Below, one piece after another: positions 11,243-26,203 of a DNA stretch of 64,000 nt. The notes beneath the pieces are model-generated. The model made no database searches. It was not told the origin of the DNA and worked only from the letters and a program-made list of their open reading frames with translations. The stretch spans positions 28,034 to 92,033 of the forward strand of contig DATHKR010000103.1 of assembly GCA_035489015.1 (NCBI GenBank), read 5' to 3'. The first letter of the stretch is position 1; each line of letters starts with the position of its first letter. This stretch comes from DATFRY01 sp035489015. GTDB taxonomy: Bacteria; Myxococcota_A; Polyangia; Haliangiales; Haliangiaceae. The position numbers and the translations under genes are program-made.

Positions 11243-13417
11243 TCAGGTCGGCGGCGGGACGTTGGGCCAGGTGAAGTGGATCGTGGCCCCCTGGCCGGGC
11301 GCGGAGTCGATCCAGGCCTGGCCGCCGCGGGTCTCCACGGCCTTCTTGACCACGGAGAGGCCGATGCCGGTCCCCTCGACCTCGTCGCGGGGGCGCAGGG
11401 TGGTGAAGATGCCCCAGACGCGCTGGTGGTACTCGGGCGGGATGCCGGCGCCGTTGTCCCCGATCTGGAACTCGCCGAGGTCGCCGCGGTCGGTCCAGGC
11501 GATCTCGATCCGGAGGTCGTCGCGGCCTCCGTGCTTGAGGGCGTTGCCGAGGAGGTTCATGAAGACCTGGAGGAGCGGGACTCGCTCGGTCATCAGCACG
11601 GGCAGGTCGTCGGGAATGGCGATCTCGACTCCGCCCGGCGGGGCGAGGAGCTCGATCGCGTCTCGAAGGAGCCTCGCGACGTCGACTCGCTCGACCTTGT
11701 GGCGGGTGCGTCCGGCTCGCGAGTAATCGAGGATGCCGTCGATGAGGCCCTCGAGGCGGTTCACGCGGCCGCGGAGGAGGGCGAGGTGCTCGATGGATTG
11801 CGGGGTGAGCGCCGGGCCGAGGTCCTCCTCCAGCCAGGTCGACAGGTTGGCGATTCCCCGGAGCGGGGCCTTGAGGTCGTGGGAGGCGACGTAGGCGAAC
11901 TGATCGAGCTCGCGGTTCGAGCGCTCCAGCGAGTGGTTGACCTCTCGCAGGGTGACCTCGGCGGCGAGGGTCTGCTGGTAGAGGCGGGTGTTCTCGATGA
12001 CCGCGGAGGCGACCTGGGCCAGGTGAAGCAGCACCGGCTGGTCCTGCTCGCCGGCGCCCTGGCCCCCGGACAGGGCGATGGAGCCCATCGCGCGCCCGTC
12101 GCGGCCGATGAGCGGTGCGGTCCGCGAGGCCGTCGCGTCGGTCGCGGCGTCGGTCGCGGCGTCGGTCGCGGCGTCGGTCGTGGCGTCGGTCGTGGCGTCG
12201 GTCGTGGCGTCGGTCGTGGCGTCGGTCGCGGCGTCGGTCGCTACTGGATCCCTGGCGCCGGCGATCGCCTGCCGCACCGACGCCCAGGTCTCCTCGTCAC
12301 CGAGAGTGGCGACCGCTCGCTCGGCTCCGAGGATGGCGCGGGCGTGGCCGGCGATCACCCGCAGCAGATCGTCCAGCGAGCCGGCCGAGTTCATGGCCAG
12401 CGCCGCCTCGGCGAGCCCCTGGAGCTGCTCGTTGTGCCGTCGCTCGCGCGCCAGCAGGTCGGCGCGCTCCTCCTCGACTCGCTTGCGCTGGACCCCGAGC
12501 GCGATCGAGTCGGCCACCGTGCCGATGACGTCGTGGGTGCCGGCCGGCAGGTGCTGGCGGGCGAACAGGGCCATCACGCCGACCGCGCGGTCGCCGAGCA
12601 GGAGCGGGTAGGCGGCGAACGAGGTCAGGTCCTCTCGCGCGGCCCAGTCTCGATCGTCCACCCTCGGATCGACCGGCGCGTCGCCGCTGAGGTAGGGACG
12701 GCGCTGCTCGATGACCCGGCCGATCGCGAGCTGCCCGAGCGGCACCCGGGTGACGCCCTGGGCCGGTCCGGCGGCGCCGGCGTGGGCGACCAGCTCGAGG
12801 TAGTTGTCGGCCGGGTCGAGGGTCCAGATGCGGGCCTGGGTCAGGTCGAGGCGCTGGACGAGGCTGTCGGCGCAGCGCTGCAGCATCGAGCCGAGCTCGT
12901 CGCCGCGGGTCAGCGCGATGCCGACGTCCATGGCCAGGCCGGCGTGGCGCTCGCGCAGCATCTGCGCCTCGTCGAAGCGCCGGCGCTCGGTGCGGCGCAG
13001 CTCGGCCTTCTTCTGGTGCAGCTCGATGAAGACGTTCACCTTGGCCCGCAGGGTGTCGGGCTGGAACGGCTTCTGGATGTAGTCGACCGCGCCGAGCGAG
13101 TAGGCGGTGGCCGCCCGGTCGTCGTCGTAGTGCTGGGCGGTCATGAACAGGATCGGGACGTGGCGGATGCGCGGATCGGCCCGGATGCGGCGCGCGGTGG
13201 TGAGGCCGTCGATGCCCGGCATCTGGACGTCGAGGACGACCGCGGCGTACTCGTCCTCGACCAGCCGCCCGATCGCCTCGTCGCTCGACGTGGCCCGCAC
13301 CAGCGGGTGGCCGAGCGGTTCGAGCACCACCTCGAGGGCGAGCAGGTTGGGCGTGTAGTCGTCGACCAGGAGGATGCGGGCCGGCTCGGCGAGCGGGCCG
13401 CCCGCCTCGCTCAACAT
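11243..13417 (-). CDS. Hybrid sensor: receiver-GAF-GAF-histidine kinase
   Basis: A 724-residue soluble sensor kinase with an N-terminal receiver. The receiver (residues 13-130) has the phospho-acceptor Asp in VVLDVQMPG and ends with DYIQKPF. Two GAF-like domains follow (about 160-310 and 335-485), the second interrupted by an Ala-Thr-Asp repeat. Then come HisKA with the phospho-His at 513 (YVASHDLKAPLRG), and HATPase with N, G1 (DNGAGIPPE) and G2 (GTGIGLSVV) boxes. No membrane segment is seen, so it acts in the cytoplasm. It starts 40 bases after the HAMP-array kinase on the same strand, so the two are probably co-transcribed and may share a phosphorelay. Confidence 0.93.
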   Translation of the reverse strand: MLSEAGGPLAEPARILLVDDYTPNLLALEVVLEPLGHPLVRATSSDEAIGRLVEDEYAAVVLDVQMPGIDGLTTARRIRADPRIRHVPILFMTAQHYDDDRAATAYSLGAVDYIQKPFQPDTLRAKVNVFIELHQKKAELRRTERRRFDEAQMLRERHAGLAMDVGIALTRGDELGSMLQRCADSLVQRLDLTQARIWTLDPADNYLELVAHAGAAGPAQGVTRVPLGQLAIGRVIEQRRPYLSGDAPVDPRVDDRDWAAREDLTSFAAYPLLLGDRAVGVMALFARQHLPAGTHDVIGTVADSIALGVQRKRVEEERADLLARERRHNEQLQGLAEAALAMNSAGSLDDLLRVIAGHARAILGAERAVATLGDEETWASVRQAIAGARDPVATDAATDATTDATTDATTDATTDAATDAATDAATDATASRTAPLIGRDGRAMGSIALSGGQGAGEQDQPVLLHLAQVASAVIENTRLYQQTLAAEVTLREVNHSLERSNRELDQFAYVASHDLKAPLRGIANLSTWLEEDLGPALTPQSIEHLALLRGRVNRLEGLIDGILDYSRAGRTRHKVERVDVARLLRDAIELLAPPGGVEIAIPDDLPVLMTERVPLLQVFMNLLGNALKHGGRDDLRIEIAWTDRGDLGEFQIGDNGAGIPPEYHQRVWGIFTTLRPRDEVEGTGIGLSVVKKAVETRGGQAWIDSAPGQGATIHFTWPNVPPPT
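12141..12236. repeat. Eight 12-bp tandem repeats in the second GAF region of the hybrid kinase
   Basis: Eight uninterrupted 12-bp units alternate between GTCGCGGCGTCG and GTCGTGGCGTCG on the plus strand. On the coding (minus) strand they add a period-four Ala-Thr-Asp-Ala/Thr peptide at about residues 394-426. The units keep the frame, so copy-number change would lengthen or shorten the protein by four residues at a time. Confidence 0.9.
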
Positions 13418-13457
13418 CGGCCGCCGGATCGGGACATCGCCGTCGTCATCGGGTCGG

Positions 13458-19022
<5,565 letters not shown>

Positions 19023-19033
19023 TCAAACCCCCG

Positions 19034-19050
19034 TGCCGCCCGAGGCGGCA
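19034..19050 (-). promoter_or_regulatory. Perfect dyad in the 5' leader of the HAMP-array kinase
   Basis: TGCCGCC-CGA-GGCGGCA is a perfect 7-bp-arm, 3-base-loop hairpin 11 bases upstream of the kinase ATG at 19022. In RNA it would be very stable and would sit next to the GGGGG that may serve as ribosome-binding site. It may limit translation, or be a protein-binding dyad. The 180-bp gap between the DUF58 gene and this kinase shows no other feature. Confidence 0.4.
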
Positions 19051-19202
19051 GTTCGCAGCAAGCGTGACGCGCACCGACGGCGCGGGTCAACCGACGCCCA
19101 TCTCGAAGTGCAGCCCGGGTCGGGCGGCCGATCGCGCCGGGCGGCCCCGGCGGATGTCCTACACCCCTGGCCTTGCCTGGCCCGGCCCGACCCGGCGCGA
19201 GA

Positions 19203-20918
<1,716 letters not shown>

Positions 20919-20932
20919 CCGTGATCCCGGCT

Positions 20933-21910
20933 CTATCCGAGCGGGCGCGGGTTCTTGTAGGCGACGCGCTCGAGCGCCTCGCCGACCACCGCCTCGGCGT
21001 GGGCTCCGTCGAGCTCCGCCTCCGGGGTCATGATGATGCGGTGGGGCAGGACCATCGGGGCGAGCGACTTGACGTCGTCGGGGAGGACGAAGTCGCGGCC
21101 GCGGACCAGGGCGAGCGCCTTGCCGGCGCGCAGGAGCGCGAGCCCGGCCCGCGGCGACGCGCCCAGGTAGACCCGCCGGTGCTGGCGGGTGTACTGGGTC
21201 AGGCCGAGGATGTAGTCGAACACCTCGTCGGCGACGTGGACCGTGTCGGCCAGCTCCTGCATGCGCAGGACGTCCTCCGGCCCGACCACCGCGCGCGGCT
21301 CCGGGACCGGCCGGTTGTAGGTGGTGAGCATGCGCCGCTCGTCGGCCTGCGACGGGTAGCGCATGGTCAGCTTGATGAGGAAGCGGTCGACCTGGGCCTC
21401 GGGCAGGGGATAGGTCCCCTCGTGCTCGATCGGGTTCTGGGTGGCCAGCACGATGAACGGCTGCTCGAGCGCGCGGGTCTCGCCCTCGATGGTCACCTGC
21501 GCCTCCTGCATCGCCTCGAGCAGCGCCGACTGGGTCTTGGCCGGAGCCCGGTTGATCTCGTCGCCGAGCAGGACGTTGGTGAAGACCGGGCCGGCCCGCA
21601 GCACGAACTGGCTGGTCCGCATGTCGAGGATGTACGTGCCGGTGATGTCGGACGGCAGGAGGTCGGGCGTGAACTGGATGCGCCGGTACGAGCAGCCCAG
21701 GGTGTGCGAGAACGCCTTGACCAGCGTGGTCTTGGCCACCCCGGGGACGCCTTCGATGAGCACGTGGCCGCGGGCCAGGAGCGCGCACAGGAGCGCCTCG
21801 ACGGTGGACGGTGCGCCGATGTAGGCCACGCCCACCTCGGCGATGATCCCCTGAGCGATCTGGCTGACCTGGGCCAGGACGGTCGTCGCGATGCCCTTGT
21901 TGGCGGCCAT
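20933..21910 (-). CDS. MoxR family AAA+ ATPase
   Basis: A 325-residue MoxR ATPase, a chaperone-like AAA+ protein that remodels vWA-domain partners. Walker A reads GVPGVAKT (about residues 54-61), Walker B LLGDEINRAP, sensor 1 LATQNPIEHEGTYPLPEAQVDRF, and the C-terminal lid follows. Length is typical. It lies between the DUF4350 protein and DUF58 with gaps of 20 and 14 bases, the classic DUF4350-MoxR-DUF58 cluster. Cytoplasmic, acting at the membrane face on the DUF58 protein by inference. Confidence 0.95.
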   Translation of the reverse strand: MAANKGIATTVLAQVSQIAQGIIAEVGVAYIGAPSTVEALLCALLARGHVLIEGVPGVAKTTLVKAFSHTLGCSYRRIQFTPDLLPSDITGTYILDMRTSQFVLRAGPVFTNVLLGDEINRAPAKTQSALLEAMQEAQVTIEGETRALEQPFIVLATQNPIEHEGTYPLPEAQVDRFLIKLTMRYPSQADERRMLTTYNRPVPEPRAVVGPEDVLRMQELADTVHVADEVFDYILGLTQYTRQHRRVYLGASPRAGLALLRAGKALALVRGRDFVLPDDVKSLAPMVLPHRIIMTPEAELDGAHAEAVVGEALERVAYKNPRPLG

Positions 21911-21930
21911 TGCCCGCTACCTCTCCTCGA

Positions 21931-23256
21931 CTACCTCTGCTCCTGGAGACTACGATAAAGCCGGTCGGCGGCGGCGCTGAGGCGCTCGAAATCGCGCTGC
22001 GGGTAGAACGGCGCCTGCCAGGGCGAGACCGCCTGGACGCGGCTGGGGATCGCGCGCAGGACCGGATACAGCTCGCGCAGGAGCACGACCGCGGCGCGGC
22101 CGATCCGCTCGTCGACCGCGCCGTGGAGCTCGGCCTGGTCCATGCCGTACAGCGGATCCGGGTGTCCGACCAGGAGCGACAGCCTGGCGTTGATCGAGTC
22201 GCGCAGGATCGCAGCGGGCAGGGCGAAGCTCCGCCGGCCCGGCCGATCGACCTCGGCCAGCACCTGCTCTGCGGTGGGCAGCTCGGCCGCGCCACCGCGC
22301 GCGCGGGTCCAGCTGCCGTCGAGCGCGGCCTGGCGGGCGCGCGGCAGCCACACCAGGGCGAACCCGGCGCACACCAGCGCGATGGCGACCGCCAGGATGC
22401 GCATGCCGCCGTCGGTGAGCAGGTAGTCGTTGAGGCCGAGCAGCCAGCGGTTGAAGTCGCCGAGCAGGCCGACCATGCCGCCGCGCTCGTCGTCGCCGAG
22501 GACGCGCGACGGCTGGCCGAGCAGGGAGAGATCGCCGGTCAGGATCACCAGGCGCTCGCTCTCGCCCGCGCGCGACAGGTAGCGCAAGAGGTTGATCGAG
22601 AAGGCCAGGTTGCCGTCGAACTCGAGCATGCGGTTGATGAGCACGCTCGGGTCGGCCAGCGCGACCAGGCGACCGTCGCCGGCCTCGACCGCGGCGACCA
22701 GCGAGTCGCCGCCGGAGAAGCCGAACACCGAGCTGGCCCCGCGGGTCGCGTTCCACACCGACGGGTGGTTGGCGGTCAGCGCGCCGACGCCGGCGGCGAG
22801 CGGATGGTCCGCGATGAGCGGGTGGGCGACCGGCGCGTAGGAGTGGCCGTCGTAGAACTGATCGGCGCGCACGCCGATCCCGGTGCCGCGCAGGATGCCG
22901 AGCGCGGCCAGCGCCTCCTCGCTCTTGCCGAAATCGTCGGCCACCAGCACGCGCCCGCCGTTGTGCAGGAAGGTGGTCAGGTTCTGCGGATCGATCCGGT
23001 TGGTCGGGTAGAGCAGGAACAGGATGTCGCCGCGCTCGAGGTCGTCCCAGTCGAGCGAGCGCTCCTCGACCACGTCGAGCCCCATCCCGCGGGCCAGCGC
23101 CTCGAGGGTGCTGAGCCCGTTCCACGCCGCGCTGCCGATCTGGTAGTCGGCGGTGGCCTCGGACGGATCCGGCGGCTGGGCGTCGGCCGGCCCGGCCAGC
23201 CCGATGGAGGCGGCGGCGACCGCGAGGTGGATCGCGATCGCGCGGGATCGGGTCAT
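21931..23256 (-). CDS. DUF4350-domain membrane protein
   Basis: A 441-residue protein with a cleavable signal peptide ending near GPADAQ. A DUF4350/GATase-like domain spans about 45-200, with phrases ILFLLYPTNRID and GGRVLVADDFGKSEEAL. One membrane helix lies near residues 284-305, followed by a cytoplasmic C-terminal helical region. DUF4350 proteins accompany MoxR and DUF58; their biochemical role is not established. The start ATG at 23256 overlaps the stop of the upstream lipoprotein gene by four bases, indicating translational coupling. Confidence 0.88.
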   Translation of the reverse strand: MTRSRAIAIHLAVAAASIGLAGPADAQPPDPSEATADYQIGSAAWNGLSTLEALARGMGLDVVEERSLDWDDLERGDILFLLYPTNRIDPQNLTTFLHNGGRVLVADDFGKSEEALAALGILRGTGIGVRADQFYDGHSYAPVAHPLIADHPLAAGVGALTANHPSVWNATRGASSVFGFSGGDSLVAAVEAGDGRLVALADPSVLINRMLEFDGNLAFSINLLRYLSRAGESERLVILTGDLSLLGQPSRVLGDDERGGMVGLLGDFNRWLLGLNDYLLTDGGMRILAVAIALVCAGFALVWLPRARQAALDGSWTRARGGAAELPTAEQVLAEVDRPGRRSFALPAAILRDSINARLSLLVGHPDPLYGMDQAELHGAVDERIGRAAVVLLRELYPVLRAIPSRVQAVSPWQAPFYPQRDFERLSAAADRLYRSLQEQR

Positions 23257-24293
23257 CGGCTGTCCCCGGGCGCATCGCCGGGCCCGGCGCCGCCGCGGGC
23301 CAGCGCGCGGTCGTCGGGGAGGTTGTCGGGGAAGAGCTGGATGCGGTGGCGGGCCAGGATCGGCCGGATCCACTCCTCGAACTTCTTGCGCCGGTACGGC
23401 TCGGTCTCCGGGCGGTGGATCAGGCCATCGCGAATGTCGGCCTCGGCGTCGGCCAGGCTCTTGACCTCGGCCGGCAGGATCTCGGTCAGGAGAATCACGT
23501 CCCAGCCCCAGTCGGTGCGGGACGGCGGCGAGAGCTGACCGGGCGCGCGGAGCGCGAAGGCCGGCCCCACGAACGAGGCGGCGTACATGCCGGCCTCCTG
23601 GTAGCCCTCGCGGGTGAACGGGTTGGTGGCGCGCGGGCTGGTGCTGACCTCGCGACCGCCGGCCGCCATCCAGCACAGCGCGGCGAACGTGTCCGGCTCG
23701 AGGCCGCGCATGGCCGAGAGCGTGTCGTGGAGCCGTCCGGCCAGGGCGCGGGCGGCGAGGTCCTCGGGGCCGCCGGCCGGCGCGGCCTTGCCGACCGGCG
23801 CCCGGCAGTAGGTCGCGCGGCGGAGCTCCGGCTTGTTGTAGCGGTGATGGAGCTGCGTCCGCCACAGCCACTCGAGATCGGCGAGCGGGACGTCGGACGG
23901 ATCGTCGAGGGTCGGCGCGTAGTCGGCCTCGACCAGGGCCCGCACCAGCTCGGTCCTGCGCGCGGCGAGCACGTCGGGGTCGCCGACCAGGCCGCGCCGG
24001 CGCGCCTCCTGGGCCAGGAGCTCGAAGTCGACGCACTCGGCGAGCGCGGCCGCGCGATCGAGCCGGTGGGCGGCCGCCTGGGTCGCGACGCAGTCGCCGT
24101 AGATCGGCTCGCCGTTCACCTCGGCCACCCGGATCCGACCGGCCGGGTCGGCGCGGGTGGCGATCGCCGCGCCGGGATCGACCGGCGCGGCCGCGGGCCG
24201 GGCCGGCTCCTGGTCGCCGCACGCCGCCGGGGCCAGCCCGAGGGCGAGCCCGAGGGCGAGCGCGAGGGTGAGTGCGAGGCCGAGCGCGGGCAC
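23253..24293 (-). CDS. Lipoprotein resembling SurA/parvulin-type peptidyl-prolyl isomerase
   Basis: The 346-residue product begins at a GTG with AAGGA eight bases upstream. It has a very regular Leu-Ala signal peptide ending in the lipobox LAPAAC. The chain contains an AEVNGEPIYGDCV segment typical of the start of SurA/PrsA-like chaperones and a C-terminal parvulin-like phrase WGWDVILLTEILPAEV. A complete parvulin active site is not evident. Placement inside the MoxR cluster suggests an envelope-folding helper for the neighbouring membrane proteins. It lies four bases after the small membrane protein's stop and overlaps the DUF4350 start by four bases. Confidence 0.75.
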   Translation of the reverse strand: MPALGLALTLALALGLALGLAPAACGDQEPARPAAAPVDPGAAIATRADPAGRIRVAEVNGEPIYGDCVATQAAAHRLDRAAALAECVDFELLAQEARRRGLVGDPDVLAARRTELVRALVEADYAPTLDDPSDVPLADLEWLWRTQLHHRYNKPELRRATYCRAPVGKAAPAGGPEDLAARALAGRLHDTLSAMRGLEPDTFAALCWMAAGGREVSTSPRATNPFTREGYQEAGMYAASFVGPAFALRAPGQLSPPSRTDWGWDVILLTEILPAEVKSLADAEADIRDGLIHRPETEPYRRKKFEEWIRPILARHRIQLFPDNLPDDRALARGGAGPGDAPGDSR

Positions 24294-24297
24294 CCGA

Positions 24298-24486
24298 TCA
24301 GTCCTTCTGCACCAGCGCCAGCCGCGCCATCTCGCGCCCGACCGAGATCACCGCCAGCCCGATGAAGAGGAGGATGATGCCGGAGATGTAGTCGCGCTGG
24401 TCGAGGTAGTGGATGCACTCGACGAAGAAGTAGAGGCTCCCGCCCATGAGCAGGACCGCGAGGATCTCGAAGAAGTAGCGCCGCAC
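24298..24486 (-). CDS. Small two-helix membrane protein
   Basis: A 62-residue protein from a GTG start at 24486, with GGGGAAGG upstream. It has two predicted membrane helices (residues about 4-25 and 32-52) joined by a short Asp-Gln-Arg-Asp loop, and ends in a basic/acidic tail. Its frame continues open upstream, but those residues overlap the preceding gene and look non-native. Conserved hydrophobicity and tight packing (16 bases after the upstream gene, 4 bases before the next) support a real gene. Function unknown. Confidence 0.65.
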   Translation of the reverse strand: MRRYFFEILAVLLMGGSLYFFVECIHYLDQRDYISGIILLFIGLAVISVGREMARLALVQKD

Positions 24487-24502
24487 GAGAGTGCCTTCCC
24501 CG

Positions 24503-25309
24503 CTATCCGTGGCGCAGGACCAGGAGCGCGACCATGAGGATGAGGGCGCAGGCCACCCCGAGATAGAACTGCGGGCCCGGCCGGGCCCGCTGGCCCTGGC
24601 TCCGGATCTTCTCCAGGTCGGCCAGCAGATCGCGATCACCGGTGCGATGGGCGCGCAGGACGCCCAGGAAGAACCAGAAGTAGATGAGGATCCAGAAGCT
24701 CACCGCGCCCAGGTTCATGATCGTGGTCAGCGATGCCACCCGCCCGGGGTAGCGCCGCAGCATGAACTCGCGCGCGGTCTGGTCGAAGTTGATCGTGTAG
24801 ACCAGCACCAGCGGGAAGACCAGCGAGAGCGCGGTCAGCGCGGTGTAGACCCGGAACCGGCGCTGCCAGCGCGGCGGCACCGGGCGCGCCGACGAGGCCA
24901 GCGGGCGGCGCGAGACCGGCGGCGGCGGCTCGCGAAAGGACGTGAACACCGAGGCGCCGAACAGGTAGCCGACCAGGCCGATCGCCACGATGGCGAACCG
25001 GATCGGCCCGTAGACGTGCACCTGGGCCATCTCGGGGGCGAACGCGACCGGCACCATCAGCGCCGCCGGATAGCCGAGCAGAAGGACCACCTCCGAGCGG
25101 CGCCACACGCCCAGCCCGAGCACCCCGAGCGGCAACATCGCGGCCAGCTGGGCCGGCGGAGTGCGCAGCGAGCCGGCCACGAACCCGGGCAGGAGGACGA
25201 GCGACACCCAGAGGTTCACGCCCAGGGCGCCGGCCACGGCGTCGGCGAAGGTGCGCCAGCGGCCCAGGCTCGCGTCGGGCGTTCGCGCGTGAGGCGTCGC
25301 GGCCGGCAT
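24503..25309 (-). CDS. Seven-helix integral membrane protein, first gene of the MoxR cluster
   Basis: A 268-residue polytopic protein with about seven membrane segments, for example ANLWVSLVLLPG-like near residue 30, IRFAIVAIGLVGYLFG near 110 and FWILIYFWFFLGVL near 215. A Pro/Arg-rich cytoplasmic loop (about 130-155) splits the bundle. No transporter or enzyme signature is recognised. It lies at the head of the six-gene co-oriented cluster ending with DUF58. Unknown function; a scaffold or envelope component is possible. Confidence 0.7.
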   Translation of the reverse strand: MPAATPHARTPDASLGRWRTFADAVAGALGVNLWVSLVLLPGFVAGSLRTPPAQLAAMLPLGVLGLGVWRRSEVVLLLGYPAALMVPVAFAPEMAQVHVYGPIRFAIVAIGLVGYLFGASVFTSFREPPPPVSRRPLASSARPVPPRWQRRFRVYTALTALSLVFPLVLVYTINFDQTAREFMLRRYPGRVASLTTIMNLGAVSFWILIYFWFFLGVLRAHRTGDRDLLADLEKIRSQGQRARPGPQFYLGVACALILMVALLVLRHG

Positions 25310-25395
25310 GCGGTGGCCCAATGCTAACCGGCTTTTGCCAGCGCGGCCAGGCGGGTGGCCCCGGGCCGGATCGGGCCGGGAGCTGCTCGCCGCGG

Positions 25396-26166
25396 TCAGC
25401 GCGCGCCGGCGTGTCGGCGGAGCGCGTCGGCGATCCGCTGGAGCAGGGCGTCGCGCTGGTCGCGCAGGTAGAAATGCCCTCCCGGGAACGTCGCCAGCTC
25501 GAACGCGGCGCGGGTCGCGAGCCGCCACTCGTCCAGCTCCGCTGGCTTCACCTCGTCGTCGGCGCCGGCGGCGACCAGGATCGGACAGTCGAGCGGCTCG
25601 CCGGCGACGTGGGTGTAGGTCTCGAGCACCTCGAAGTCGGCGCGCAGCGGCGGGACCATGAGCGCGACCAGCTCCGGCTCGGCGCGGATCTCGGCCGGCA
25701 GCGTGCCGTAGGTCTGCTCGACCGCGGCGAGCAGATCCTCGTCGGAGAGCTGGCTGACCCGCTGCAGCCGGCGCCCCCGGGGGGGCGGTCGGTAGGCCGA
25801 CGCGACCAGGAGGCTCGGCCCCACGCGCCGGCGATCGCGCAGCCCGCGCGCCACCTCGTACGCGACCAGCGCGCCCTTGCTGTGCCCGAACAGCGCGAAC
25901 GGCGGCGCGAAGGTGACCTCGGCCAGGAGCGCGTCGACCAGCGCGTCCATGCGGGTCAGGTTGGGCTCATCGAGGCGGGCGCCGCGGCCGGGCAGCTGGA
26001 CCGCCCATACCTCCATGTCGGGCGTGAAGTCGCCCCAGCGGACGTATTCGCCGGACGACCCGCCGCTGTGCGGGAAGCAGATCAGACGGAACGCGGCGTC
26101 GGGGCGGCGCCGGCGGCAGGCCAGCCAGCGCCGGGGATCGGGGTTCACCGACAACCGGCGGACCAT
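25396..26166 (-). CDS. Type II thioesterase (alpha/beta hydrolase)
   Basis: A 256-residue thioesterase of the surfactin/gramicidin TEII class, which removes aberrant acyl groups from carrier proteins of polyketide and non-ribosomal peptide synthases. Features are LICFPHSGGSSGEY near residue 30, nucleophile elbow GHSKGA with Ser96, an acidic residue in AAGADDEV, and the catalytic His in FPGGHFYL. Lys replaces the usual Met/Leu after the Ser. The ATG at 26166 fits the family N-terminus. No synthase or carrier protein is in this window, so its partner is elsewhere or it is an orphan. Confidence 0.9.
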   Translation of the reverse strand: MVRRLSVNPDPRRWLACRRRRPDAAFRLICFPHSGGSSGEYVRWGDFTPDMEVWAVQLPGRGARLDEPNLTRMDALVDALLAEVTFAPPFALFGHSKGALVAYEVARGLRDRRRVGPSLLVASAYRPPPRGRRLQRVSQLSDEDLLAAVEQTYGTLPAEIRAEPELVALMVPPLRADFEVLETYTHVAGEPLDCPILVAAGADDEVKPAELDEWRLATRAAFELATFPGGHFYLRDQRDALLQRIADALRRHAGAR

Positions 26167-26203
26167 AGCGCGAGGCGACCCGCGAAGGGGGCGCGGCGAC
26201 CGG

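Noticed and set aside
12141..12236. CRISPR-like array
   Set aside because: The copies are contiguous 12-bp units without spacers and lie inside a coding frame.
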